Source of the DNA: Actinomadura sp. KC216
GTDB lineage: Bacteria; Actinomycetota; Actinomycetes; Streptosporangiales; Streptosporangiaceae
Direction: 5' to 3'
NCBI RefSeq assembly: GCF_004348535.1
Contig: NZ_SMJX01000006.1
Coordinates: 1 to 64,000 of the forward strand
DNA length: 64,000 bases
The notes under the pieces are model-generated. The model ran no database searches. It was not told the DNA's origin and saw only the letters and a program-made list of their open reading frames with translations. Both the position numbers and the translations under genes were made by a program. Shown here one piece after another: positions 1 to 8,098 of this stretch (within the stretch, counting starts at the first letter, position 1; each line of letters begins with the position of its first letter).

Positions 1-706
1 GGCGGGGGCGGACGAATCCCAGGTCGTTGGACATCTGCCGGGCGCCCCGTTCGAGGAACCGGCAGAGCAGCGTCGACTTCCCGCTCGCCTTCTCGCCCAT
101 GAGCAGCAGCCCGCGCCCGCGGTAGTGGCAGGCCGCGGCGTGCACCTGGCACAGCCCGAGCAGGCGCAGGCAGGTCCGCAGCGGGTACTTGAGCACGTGC
201 TCGGTGTGCGAGGCGTCGAACGCCTCGTCCGGCCGCAGGTAGTACATCGTGTGCGCGTCGCGGTCGAAGACGGTCAGGCCGGTGAACGGCTCGTAGTGCC
301 GGATCACCGTCTGCCCGGGACCCAGGTCGTGGCGCGCGACGCTGAAGTCCCCCGGCCAGCGGCGGACCGGGGTGGACGCCACCCCGTCGGCCTCCAGCGC
401 CGCCACCAGCTCGTCCGCGACGGCGCCGAACCGTTCCACCATCGCGCTGACCACCCGCCAGCGACCGGCCTCGGGGCGTGCGCCGCCGCCCGCGCCGTTG
501 GCCCGGATGCCGGTGCTGTCGGTGATCTCGGTGATGTCGCAGTACGGTCCGAGGATGGTCTCGGCGATCCGGATGCCCTGCCGATGGTCGCTGTGAAAGT
601 CGATGCCCGTGCCCGCGATGTCGATCCGGACGCCGTGCGCTCCGAGCGCGGCGGCCTCGGCGGCCCGGGTCAGGCGCGAGACCAGGTGGTGGGCACTGTC
701 GGTCAT
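1..706 (-). CDS. P-loop HPr-kinase-like protein, C-terminus cut by window edge
   Basis: An open frame reads leftward from ATG at 706 off the window, giving 235 visible residues. A Walker A motif GEKASGKST lies at about residues 204-212, preceded by a hydrophobic strand and an HAAAC turn and followed by a segment containing ND. This order resembles HPr kinase/phosphatase-like P-loop proteins found beside peptide natural-product genes. The first 200 residues match nothing I recognise. The start overlaps the stop of the upstream 515-residue gene as ATGA, so the two are probably co-translated. A second P-loop protein of similar layout lies in the divergent operon at 7025-8098. The substrate is unknown. 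ATP or GTP binding is supported by the motif; kinase activity is inference. Confidence 0.75.
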   Translation of the reverse strand, partial: MTDSAHHLVSRLTRAAEAAALGAHGVRIDIAGTGIDFHSDHRQGIRIAETILGPYCDITEITDSTGIRANGAGGGARPEAGRWRVVSAMVERFGAVADELVAALEADGVASTPVRRWPGDFSVARHDLGPGQTVIRHYEPFTGLTVFDRDAHTMYYLRPDEAFDASHTEHVLKYPLRTCLRLLGLCQVHAAACHYRGRGLLLMGEKASGKSTLLCRFLERGARQMSNDLGFVRPR

Positions 707-2250
707 GCGCGCACCCTCTCCTTGTCGAGAATGCGGTCCATGATGTGAGCGGTGCCGGCGAGCGTGGTCCAGACGTAGTTCTCCACCCCGGACCGGCCGC
801 TCCGGGATCCGGGATCCGCGGCGCGCCGGGCCAGCTCCGCGAACGCGGCGTGGTCGCCGGATTCGGCGAACCGCACGACGCCGCCGGGCAATTGCGTTCC
901 GGGCAGGTCTCTGAGGGCGGCCAGCGCCGTCCGGAGCGAGGCGCGGGCGGGCTCGTCGAGCGGCGCGGACAGGACGTCCAGCCAGCAGGCGCCGCGGGCG
1001 TCGCCGGTCCGGGGCCGCAGCAGATACGTCAGGTTCTCGCGCAGCGCGGGAAGCCGCAGTGCCTCCTCGTACTCCACCGTGACCCGGTGCACCGGAACGA
1101 ACCGGTCTCCCCACGGGAAGCTCTCGGGGTCGGCCAGAGCCGCGAAGGCGAACATTCCTCCGTGGGGCTCGCCGAGATTCTTCAGGGCCGCGGTGGCCCG
1201 CGCGGTCGGCACGACCGACAGCACCTGCGCCAGCCTGTCGGTGCCGAAGGGGAGGGCGGAGACGACGAACCAGCCCGCCAGCGCGGTGAAGTAGTCGGCC
1301 ACCGCCTCGGCGGACCGGCGGTCGCCGAAGATGTCGACGTCGCACAGCTCGCTCAGGGCCTGGTCGAACCGCGCCATCAGCTCGGTGACATACCGGCCAA
1401 GCGCGGGTTCGCCATCCCACAGGCGGGCGATCGTCTGCGCATGGACCTGCAGCGAGTACAGCTCCAGCGTGGCGATCCCGGGGGTCGCCCAGCCGTCCAC
1501 GAGTCCCTGCGGCAGGGGGCGCTGCGTGCAGGCGTGCCAGTCGTCGATCTCCGGTGGGTGCGGCCGCTCGCAGGCCATCGCGGCGTAGTCGTCCGGCAGC
1601 CGCGCGGGGGGCGGGAACCAGTTCAGCACCGTCGCGTGCACGTAGTCGTGCGATCCGAAAAGGATCAGCTTCCAGAGCGGCTCCAGGACGCGCTCCAGTT
1701 TCGCGCGCCCCTCGGCCCCGGCCTTGGCGACCTGGCCGAGCAGGCCGGAGTCGAGGACGACCACCGGACGGATCACCTGCCAGCCGAGCCCGGTGGAGTC
1801 CGCGGCGTACTGGATCGACAGCGCGTACCGGAACCGCAGCCCCTCGACCTGGTAGGACGAGACCGCCTCCAGCCGGATCGTGTCGCGGACGTCGGCGGCC
1901 CGGTAGAGGTGGATGCGCTCGTTGACGCCGGTGGCGACGAACGTGTCGGTCTCGATGGTGTCGGTGAGGAGCATCGGCGCCGACAGGTAGAGGACCCGCT
2001 TGCAGGCGCTGTTGCGGTTGAAGAGGTCGAGGGTGTCCAGACCGGAGTTCTCGCTCCAGGCGGTGTGGTAGGCCCGCAGCGCGGCGGCCTCGTCGTCCGC
2101 CAGGGCCTCGATCGACAGTCCGCGCGGCAGCCGCATGGCCTCGACGACGGCCTCGTCCGGCACATCCGGTTCGACCAGCCATTTCGCGTAGTCGAGTTCG
2201 GCGGTCACGAGGCCGTTGTTCACTAACTCAGGTCCACGGTTGTTCGCCAT
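703..2250 (-). CDS. Uncharacterised 515-residue protein
   Basis: I do not recognise this family. The start at 2250 is chosen over an upstream in-frame ATG at 2388 because GGGGGAC sits about 7 bases before it and the upstream extension is Arg/Pro-rich and unlike protein. The product looks cytoplasmic: there is no signal peptide or membrane helix. It has mixed alpha/beta character, is rich in Asp and Trp, and has a run of aromatic-containing strands near the middle. The gene is the first of a leftward pair and overlaps the P-loop gene by ATGA. That pairing suggests the two products act together, perhaps as a P-loop enzyme and its partner. It is transcribed away from the operon that starts at 2862. 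Confidence 0.7.
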   Translation of the reverse strand: MANNRGPELVNNGLVTAELDYAKWLVEPDVPDEAVVEAMRLPRGLSIEALADDEAAALRAYHTAWSENSGLDTLDLFNRNSACKRVLYLSAPMLLTDTIETDTFVATGVNERIHLYRAADVRDTIRLEAVSSYQVEGLRFRYALSIQYAADSTGLGWQVIRPVVVLDSGLLGQVAKAGAEGRAKLERVLEPLWKLILFGSHDYVHATVLNWFPPPARLPDDYAAMACERPHPPEIDDWHACTQRPLPQGLVDGWATPGIATLELYSLQVHAQTIARLWDGEPALGRYVTELMARFDQALSELCDVDIFGDRRSAEAVADYFTALAGWFVVSALPFGTDRLAQVLSVVPTARATAALKNLGEPHGGMFAFAALADPESFPWGDRFVPVHRVTVEYEEALRLPALRENLTYLLRPRTGDARGACWLDVLSAPLDEPARASLRTALAALRDLPGTQLPGGVVRFAESGDHAAFAELARRAADPGSRSGRSGVENYVWTTLAGTAHIMDRILDKERVRA

Positions 2251-2656
2251 ATCGTCCCCCGCGCTCCGATCCCTAAGGCGGCGTCTCCGCTGCGGGCCAC
2301 AGTTCCCCCATAACCCCAGCGAATGGTGATCATCGGACTTCTGCGAGCCATGGATCGTGCAAGCCGGGCTTCTGCCGGCCGCTCGCAATTCCCGTTCCGT
2401 CTCAACCAGAAGCCTAGGAGCCTCCGCTGATCGGATGCAAGATCCCTTCGAGTCTTAATGACTTCACATATCGCGTCCACCCGGCGGCGCATTGCCGACT
2501 CAGCGGCTATTACTTTTGCGTCTCTTCCATGTTCTGACCTGGCCTTTTATAGATCCTCGACCGGTCAGCGGCGAGCCGGTCCGACCACATCAGGACCCGG
2601 ACACGACCGCCTTTCACGCAGTCAGAACAGAAGCATCGGACGCAGATCACAAGCCT
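2251..2656. other. Divergent intergenic region, relatively AT-rich
   Basis: This stretch separates the leftward gene at 2250 from the rightward operon. It is visibly richer in A and T than its surroundings and holds no convincing gene; frames open through it lack ribosome sites and protein-like composition. It presumably carries the promoters for the leftward pair and part of the control region for the rightward operon. Confidence 0.5.
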
Positions 2657-2689
2657 TGCGAATACTGCGGGCAATATGCGAGACTGCGG
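2657..2689 (+). promoter_or_regulatory. Direct repeat with 20-bp period, possible activator site
   Basis: Two copies of a TGCGA..ACTGCGG motif occur at 2657-2670 and 2677-2689. The copies start 20 bp apart, about two helical turns, so a dimeric regulator could bind them on one face of the DNA. They end about 32 bp before the small ORF at 2722 and about 170 bp before the operon gene at 2862. Their role is inference. Confidence 0.3.
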
Positions 2690-2721
2690 CGAACTCCAGC
2701 CGAGAACGGGGTGACGGCATC

Positions 2722-2829
2722 ATGAAACTCGGCATGGAGATCCTTGTCCTCCCGCCTTCAAGTTGCGTGCTCAGGGGAATGCGTACCGGGTTACCGTGCG
2801 CGCTCGAACATGCCATTTCGTTCGGGTGA
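2722..2829 (+). CDS. Small ORF, 35 residues, possible precursor or leader peptide
   Basis: The frame opens with ATG at 2722 and ends with TGA at 2829. A GGGG run about 12 bases upstream is a weak ribosome site. The peptide starts MKLGMEILVLPPSS, has two cysteines in its second half and ends in ISFG. It has no clear signal peptide or membrane helix. It lies 32 bases before the seven-gene operon, the usual place for a RiPP precursor or a regulatory leader peptide. No modifying enzyme of a well-known RiPP class is in that operon, so assignment as a precursor is speculative. It may also be untranslated. Confidence 0.35.
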   Translation: MKLGMEILVLPPSSCVLRGMRTGLPCALEHAISFG

Positions 2830-2861
2830 CGGCGGCGCACTGATTGTGGAGTTACCTAGGC

Positions 2862-4148
2862 ATGGACCTCGATGTGGACGCGTTCCACGGTTTATACCGG
2901 CAGGCCATCGCGCTCTCCCCCGCGGAGACACCGCCGACGCGCAGCGCCGAGCACACGATGGGTGCCGCCGTGGACGCCTACGCGTTCCAGCGGCTGCCTG
3001 CGGACCTCCTGGACATGGTCCTGGACGCCGGGATGAAGCTGGAAGTGCACGGCATCCATCCCGACCACTTCACCGCCGTGTGGCCCGGAGCGAGGCTGAT
3101 GCACCCCGGGCACCTGTTCGGGCCGGGGAAGGTCTTCAACATCGTGCGCCCGCGCTTCTTCGTCAGTGACGGACCGGGTCGCACGGGCTCCGCCGGCCGG
3201 ACGCTGATCATGGCGGTGCCGCCGGGGCGCGACTACGTCCTCCACAACGCCCGGATCGTCCGCCAGTACCTCCAGGCGCGGGGCCTCGATCCTGGGCTGC
3301 TGCGCAGCGTGGTCCGCTACCCCGACGCGGAGCGCGGGATCGCGGAATGGACCGGCCTGCCGCGCCTCGTCCGTCCCGGTGACCGCGTGCTCATGGGATA
3401 CGTCAGGGAGGTCGTCTCCCATTGGCTGAGGCGGGGCGCGGCGGTCACCGACGAGGACGGCAGCGACTACTACGGGGTGACCCGCCTGCTGCTGCCCAAC
3501 GGCGAACGGGTCTGCGCCCTGGGCGTCCGCTTCAGCTTCTGGGGTTCCATCGCGGCCAACCTGGCCGTGGCCTGCGCCGGGGCGGGCGCCGACGAGATCA
3601 TCTACGCCGGGAAGCTCGGCACCCTGGCCTCGCCCGACGACATCTACACGCGGCTCTTCGTGCCGTCCGGCTACCTGCGCCTGACCGGCCCGCCCGAGCT
3701 GCTCAAGGAGGCCGACGCCCCGCGCAACGGCGTGCTGGAACATTTTCCGCACCTGTCCACCGGGCTGCACATGTCGGTGGCCACCGTGCTGGAGGAGGAC
3801 CTGGCCCAGCGCGCCCTGGGGATGGGGTACGGCGTCGAGTCCATCGACAACGAGATATCCCAGATGGCGCACGCGATCGCCGCCTGGAACAGTGCGACCG
3901 GCCGCGCCGTCGCCTTCTCCTGCGTGCACTTCGCCACCGACTACCTGCGCCGCCCCGACGAGCCCGAACGGCCCGGCAGGTTCGACCTGACCACGCACCG
4001 GCACGGCGGCGCGCTCCGGCTGAAGCGGAGCATCCTCCGGCGGGTCTCCCGGCTGCTGTTCGAGTACTACATGACCGACTCCACTGGCTGGAACGCGGCC
4101 GGGCCCCCCATCCCGGCGGGCGCCTCCCGTCCGGTGAACGACGAGTGA
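2862..4148 (+). CDS. Nucleoside-phosphorylase-like protein
   Basis: The product has 428 residues. ATG at 2862 is preferred over an in-frame TTG at 2844 because TGGAG lies about 10 bases before it. The second half has a Gly/Ala-rich helix followed by DEIIYAGKLGTL, and later a GVESIDNEISQMAHAI segment. These recall the purine-nucleoside-phosphorylase fold, where an acidic ME-type segment binds the ribose. The N-terminal 180 residues do not match that family. It is the first gene of a rightward operon containing a thymidylate-kinase-like protein and a CYTH phosphatase, which fits nucleoside or nucleotide handling. The family assignment is tentative; it could be an inactive or repurposed relative. 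Confidence 0.55.
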   Translation: MDLDVDAFHGLYRQAIALSPAETPPTRSAEHTMGAAVDAYAFQRLPADLLDMVLDAGMKLEVHGIHPDHFTAVWPGARLMHPGHLFGPGKVFNIVRPRFFVSDGPGRTGSAGRTLIMAVPPGRDYVLHNARIVRQYLQARGLDPGLLRSVVRYPDAERGIAEWTGLPRLVRPGDRVLMGYVREVVSHWLRRGAAVTDEDGSDYYGVTRLLLPNGERVCALGVRFSFWGSIAANLAVACAGAGADEIIYAGKLGTLASPDDIYTRLFVPSGYLRLTGPPELLKEADAPRNGVLEHFPHLSTGLHMSVATVLEEDLAQRALGMGYGVESIDNEISQMAHAIAAWNSATGRAVAFSCVHFATDYLRRPDEPERPGRFDLTTHRHGGALRLKRSILRRVSRLLFEYYMTDSTGWNAAGPPIPAGASRPVNDE

Positions 4149-4162
4149 TTGGACGGACGCAC

Positions 4163-5113
4163 ATGGTCCTGCGGCGCGACTTCCGCGGCATCCCGGTCTC
4201 CACGCTGGGCATCGGGTGCAGCAACTTCGGGAAGCGATGCGACGAAGCCACGGCGGGCGAGGTGGTGAACACCGCGGTCGATCTCGGCGTCGACTTCTTC
4301 GACGTCGCCGACGTCTACGGGTCCGGGACGGCGGAGGGCATCCTCGGACGCGCGCTGGGCCGCCGGCGCGACGAGGTCCTGATCGCCACCAAGTTCGGCC
4401 ATGCCACCAAGGAGGCACGGGCGCCGCACGAGAGGGGCGGGCACCCGGAGAACGTGCTGCGCTCGGCCGAGACGAGCCTGCGGGCGCTCGGCACCGACCG
4501 CATCGACCTCTACCAGATCCACGAGCCGGACCCGTCCGTCCCCGTCGCGGACACTCTCGGCGCGCTCCGCACGCTGGTCGAGCAGGGCAAGGTCCGGTGG
4601 GCGGGATGCAGCAACTTCTCCCGCGCCCAGCTGGAGGAGGCCCGGATCGCCGCGAAGGAGGCGGACTTCGACGGGTTCCTCACGGTGCAGAACGAGTACA
4701 GCCTCGTGAACAGGCAGGCCGAGGACGACGGCGTGCTGGCGTTCTGCGACGAGAACGGCCTGGGCTTCATCCCGTACTTCCCGCTGGCGAGCGGGGTGCT
4801 CACCGGCAAGTACCGCAAGGACGCCCGCATCCCGGAGGGCTCGCGGGTCGCCCGCATGAAGCCCGACAAGCTCTTCCGGTTCTTCACCCCGGCCGCCCTC
4901 GACATCGTCGAGGAGCTCGCCGCGTACGGGGAGCGGCACGGCGTCGGCGTCCTGGAGCTCGCGCTCGGCCTCCACATCGCGAGGTCCACCACGCTCAGCG
5001 TCATCACGGGTGCGATGTCGGGCGACCAGGTGCGCGCCAACGTCGAGGCGATCGACGCGGCGGCCGGGCTGACCGACCGGGACATCGAGTTCGTGAGGAG
5101 CCTCCCCAAGTGA
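4163..5113 (+). CDS. Aldo/keto reductase
   Basis: This 316-residue protein is a complete TIM-barrel aldo/keto reductase, an NADPH-dependent carbonyl or alcohol oxidoreductase. The catalytic tetrad is visible in order: Asp and Tyr in DVADVYGSG, Lys in LIATKFG and His in IDLYQIHEPD. The GCSNFS strand and a C-terminal cofactor segment (TLSVITGAMSGDQV) are also present. The start chosen is ATG at 4163 with GGACGG upstream. GTG at 4145, overlapping the previous stop as GTGA, is an in-frame alternative adding six residues. The gene ends in a GTGA overlap with the kinase-like gene. The substrate is presumably an intermediate of the pathway encoded by this operon. Confidence 0.9.
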   Translation: MVLRRDFRGIPVSTLGIGCSNFGKRCDEATAGEVVNTAVDLGVDFFDVADVYGSGTAEGILGRALGRRRDEVLIATKFGHATKEARAPHERGGHPENVLRSAETSLRALGTDRIDLYQIHEPDPSVPVADTLGALRTLVEQGKVRWAGCSNFSRAQLEEARIAAKEADFDGFLTVQNEYSLVNRQAEDDGVLAFCDENGLGFIPYFPLASGVLTGKYRKDARIPEGSRVARMKPDKLFRFFTPAALDIVEELAAYGERHGVGVLELALGLHIARSTTLSVITGAMSGDQVRANVEAIDAAAGLTDRDIEFVRSLPK

Positions 5114-5853
5114 CCGCCGGCCGCTCGCGCGGTCTGCTCGTCTCGGTCGAGGGCATCGACGGCTCGGGCAAGTCCGAACTGGCCGCGTCACTGGCCGCGC
5201 GCCTCGCGGAGGAGCACCGGGACGCGCTGCTGCTCGACCGGCACACCGCCACCGCCGGCCTGTCCGGCTATCTCGCCGACCACCTGGCCGGGCTGCGCCG
5301 ACTCATCTGGGAGTACCCGCCCGGCGCGGTGACGTCCGACCTCGGCTTCCACCACTGGACGGGCCTGATCGGAGCGTGGTTCCACGGGCTCGACCACCTC
5401 GTGGTGCGGCCCGCGCTGGACGCCGGGCGGCCGGTCGTCGCGGACTCCTGGTTCTACAAGTTCACGGCGCGGTTCGCCCTCACCGCCGGGCACTCCGATG
5501 CCGGGGAGCCGTTCGTCGGCGTGTCCGTGCCGGACCTGGTCATCTGGCTCGACGTGCCGCCCGAGACCTGCGCGGACCGGCGGCCGGACGCCAGGGCGAC
5601 CGAGCGCGGCGAGTGGCAGGGGCTCGCGGACGAGCCGGACGCCTTCACCACGTACCAGCACCGCGTCCGCGGCGCCTACCGCAGGCTCGCCGCCGCGCAC
5701 CAGTGGTGCCGCCTCGGCCCGATGGACCTTCCCGAGCTCACGGAGCGGGCCCGCGAGCTGGTCGAAAGCCGAAGCGAACCGATCGGTGCCGGGCGCCGGC
5801 CAGGTCCGGTGCGCAGTCGAGGAGAGGAGAACGACGGCGATGACCGAGCGTGA
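5110..5853 (+). CDS. Thymidylate-kinase-like P-loop protein
   Basis: The 247-residue product opens with VSVEGIDGSGKSELA, the P-loop of dTMP kinases. The usual DR-Y/H motif is replaced by ADSWFYKFTARF, and a lid-like segment DRRPDARATERGEW follows. The fold is therefore that of a nucleoside monophosphate kinase, but the base-binding motif has changed, so the acceptor may not be dTMP. The C-terminal 30 residues are Arg/Glu/Gly-rich and look disordered. The start is GTG 5110, overlapping the previous TGA. The end overlaps the next gene by 14 bases, whose ribosome site GGAGAGGAGA lies inside this gene. Confidence 0.8.
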   Translation: MTAGRSRGLLVSVEGIDGSGKSELAASLAARLAEEHRDALLLDRHTATAGLSGYLADHLAGLRRLIWEYPPGAVTSDLGFHHWTGLIGAWFHGLDHLVVRPALDAGRPVVADSWFYKFTARFALTAGHSDAGEPFVGVSVPDLVIWLDVPPETCADRRPDARATERGEWQGLADEPDAFTTYQHRVRGAYRRLAAAHQWCRLGPMDLPELTERARELVESRSEPIGAGRRPGPVRSRGEENDGDDRA

Positions 5854-6553
5854 CACGATGCGGCGTCCAGCCGATGGCCCGAGCGCACCGGCCGACGAGA
5901 TCGGTGCCGTGGTCAGGGAGGCGGGCACGATCGACTGGGCGGACACGGCATCGGCGAGGCGGGCCACCGCACGGATCCTGGAACGCCTCGCCGCGCGGGA
6001 GGGCCTGCTGGCCGCGGCCGTCACGGCGCTCGGCGAGGGCGAGGGCGGATCCGCCGGCGACCGCGAGAGCTATCCGAACATGGACAAGCTGGTCCTGTGG
6101 GCCAGCGCCGACCGGGCGATCAGGCTGCGGCTCCACCTGTTCTGGCCCGGCTACGACGACCGTCCGCACAACCACCGGTGGTCCTTCGCGGCCCGCCTGC
6201 TCGCGGGGCGGTACCAGCACGCGCTCTACGGGGAGGAGGGCGAGGTCCTCGCCCGCGCGCGCGAGGGGGACGCCCGCGTCCCGCGCTACATCCACGACGT
6301 GCCGACCGGTGGTGACTACTTCCTGGACCACCGCCTGGTGCATGGGCTGTCGACCGACGAGATCACGGCCTCGCTGATCCTCCGCGGCCCCTCGGTGAAG
6401 GACGGCTACTTCACCCTGGACGGCCCGCGCGGCGAGGTCACCTGGAGTTCGGGGGCCGCCACCGAGACGGCGCAGGAGCGGACCGCCAAGACGATGAGCC
6501 CGGAGCGCTTCGCGACGGTCGTCGCGAAGCTGACCGACCTGGGGGTGATCTGA
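5840..6553 (+). CDS. Cupin-like protein
   Basis: The product has 237 residues, from ATG 5840 preceded by GGAGAGGAGA. It has a helical N-terminal half (about residues 15-75). A beta-rich half follows, with RPHNHRWSF, then ARLLAGRYQHALYG and later DYFLDHRLVHGL. Spaced histidines of this kind are the metal ligands of cupin enzymes such as cysteine-dioxygenase-type oxygenases. No Cys or second full cupin motif makes the class certain. It may be a metal-dependent oxygenase, an isomerase or a binding protein acting on the operon's metabolite. Confidence 0.6.
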   Translation: MTERDTMRRPADGPSAPADEIGAVVREAGTIDWADTASARRATARILERLAAREGLLAAAVTALGEGEGGSAGDRESYPNMDKLVLWASADRAIRLRLHLFWPGYDDRPHNHRWSFAARLLAGRYQHALYGEEGEVLARAREGDARVPRYIHDVPTGGDYFLDHRLVHGLSTDEITASLILRGPSVKDGYFTLDGPRGEVTWSSGAATETAQERTAKTMSPERFATVVAKLTDLGVI

Positions 6554-6554
6554 C

Positions 6555-7028
6555 ATGCCGCTCGAGATCGAGCGCAAGTTCCTCGTCACGGGCGACCCGC
6601 CGGTGGACGGCGCCGAGACCAGGCTGATCGAGCAGGGGTACCTGCCCACGGGCGAGGGCGGCACCGAGGTGCGGATCCGGCGCAACGACGACCAGTGCCG
6701 CCTGACCGTCAAACACGGCAGCGGGCTGGTGCGCACCGAGGTCGACCTGACGATGTCTCCCGCCGACTTCGACGCCCTGTGGCCGCTCACCGAGGGCGCA
6801 CGGGTCACCAAGGTCCGCCACAAGGTCCTGGACGGCGGCGTGGAGATCGAGGTGGACGTCTTCCAGGGCGGGCTGCGCGGGCTGTGCGTGGCCGAGGTGG
6901 AGTTCGCCGACCGGGACCAGGCCGGGCGGTACACGCCGCCCGCCTGGTTCGGCCGCGAGGTCACCGGGCTGCCGGAGTTCGGCAACCGCTCGCTGGCCCG
7001 CAACGGCCGTCCCGGAGGTGACCGGTGA
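6555..7028 (+). CDS. CYTH-domain triphosphatase-like protein
   Basis: At 157 residues this matches the compact bacterial CYTH (ThiaT/class IV cyclase-like) family. It begins with the signature EIERKFLV and continues through EVRIRRNDDQCRLTVK, RTEVDLTM and VEIEVDVFQGGLRGLCVAEVEF, the alternating charged strands of the phosphate-binding tunnel. Known members hydrolyse inorganic or organic triphosphates or make cAMP. It starts one base after the cupin stop and ends in a GTGA overlap with the next gene. In this operon a nucleotide or polyphosphate substrate is the natural guess. Confidence 0.85.
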   Translation: MPLEIERKFLVTGDPPVDGAETRLIEQGYLPTGEGGTEVRIRRNDDQCRLTVKHGSGLVRTEVDLTMSPADFDALWPLTEGARVTKVRHKVLDGGVEIEVDVFQGGLRGLCVAEVEFADRDQAGRYTPPAWFGREVTGLPEFGNRSLARNGRPGGDR

Positions 7029-8098
7029 TCCCGCTTCCGCCGGTGCCCGAGCTCGACGAGCTGCTGGACGAGGCGGGCGCCGACCTGACCGCCCGGGTGG
7101 TGGATCTCAACCTGGTCCGCGTCGGGATGCGCAGCAACCTGCCCGACTTCGCGGGCTACTCCTACTTCACCCGGTTCGTTCGCGACGGCGCGCCGAGCGC
7201 CGACTACTGGGTCGACTGCGTCGATCTGGACCGGACGCCCGTGGACGAGGCGCGCCTGAACGACCTGGCCGACCGGACCTTCCGCGGTCAGCGCTTCCGC
7301 ACCGGGTTCTATCTGACGTCCTACTTCGGTGCCCCCGCGTATCTGGTGTCGCGGGGCAGCCGCTTCGCCGTCTTCGGGCGCCGCCTGGAGAAGACCGTCT
7401 GGCCGTACTTCGTCAAACACCTGCTCACGGCCTACGCGGCGGACAACGGCCTGCTGCATCTCAAGGCGGCCGGTTTCGCCGATGCCGGCGGCCAGGGCAC
7501 GCTCCTGTTCGGGCGCGGCGGGGCCGGGAAGACCGTCTTCCTGGCAACAGCGTGCGCCGAAGGCGGCGCGTTCCTCACCAACACGCACGCGCTGCTGCGC
7601 GGCCGCCAGGCCCACGGGGTACCGGCGGTGATGCGGATCCGCGACGACGCCTGCTTCGCCCCGCTGATCCGGAACGCCGGGCTCGAAGGGCACCTGGAGG
7701 ACAACGAGTTCAAGGCCGATCCCGCCCGGCTCTTCCGTACCACGGTCGACTCGGCCACCGTGCGCAGCCTTTGCGTGGTCGACTACAGGCCGGACCGCCC
7801 GTACGGCATCCGGGAACTGAGCGCCGCGCAGGGCCACGACTTTCTGGAGCAGTTCGCGTTCGCCGTCAGCGCGTACGGGCTCAAGGACGACCTGCTCGCC
7901 CACTACGACGGTGACCTCGACCCCTACCTGGAGGCCTACTCGCGCATGAGAGAACAGCTGCGGGACCTGACGGAGCGTTGCTCGATATTTCATGTGAACA
8001 TGGACATGCTGAATCCGGCCATGCGCGACGAGGTGCTCGGCACCGTGCTCGGCGGCGGCCTGCCCTCCCGCCGGCCGCTGACGGGAGGACGAGCATGA
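7025..8098 (+). CDS. P-loop HPr-kinase-like protein, full length
   Basis: This 357-residue protein carries a Walker A motif GRGGAGKT at residues 163-170, inside a segment (HLKAAGFADAGGQGTLLF) typical of HPr-kinase-like P-loop domains. It is followed by GGAFLTNTHALLRG. The Walker B acidic residue expected after the second strand is not obvious, so catalysis may be altered. The first 150 residues are rich in aromatics and unassigned. It parallels the P-loop protein at 1-706: a long N-terminal region, then a central or late P-loop. The start is GTG 7025, overlapping the previous stop. Confidence 0.75.
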   Translation: MIPLPPVPELDELLDEAGADLTARVVDLNLVRVGMRSNLPDFAGYSYFTRFVRDGAPSADYWVDCVDLDRTPVDEARLNDLADRTFRGQRFRTGFYLTSYFGAPAYLVSRGSRFAVFGRRLEKTVWPYFVKHLLTAYAADNGLLHLKAAGFADAGGQGTLLFGRGGAGKTVFLATACAEGGAFLTNTHALLRGRQAHGVPAVMRIRDDACFAPLIRNAGLEGHLEDNEFKADPARLFRTTVDSATVRSLCVVDYRPDRPYGIRELSAAQGHDFLEQFAFAVSAYGLKDDLLAHYDGDLDPYLEAYSRMREQLRDLTERCSIFHVNMDMLNPAMRDEVLGTVLGGGLPSRRPLTGGRA

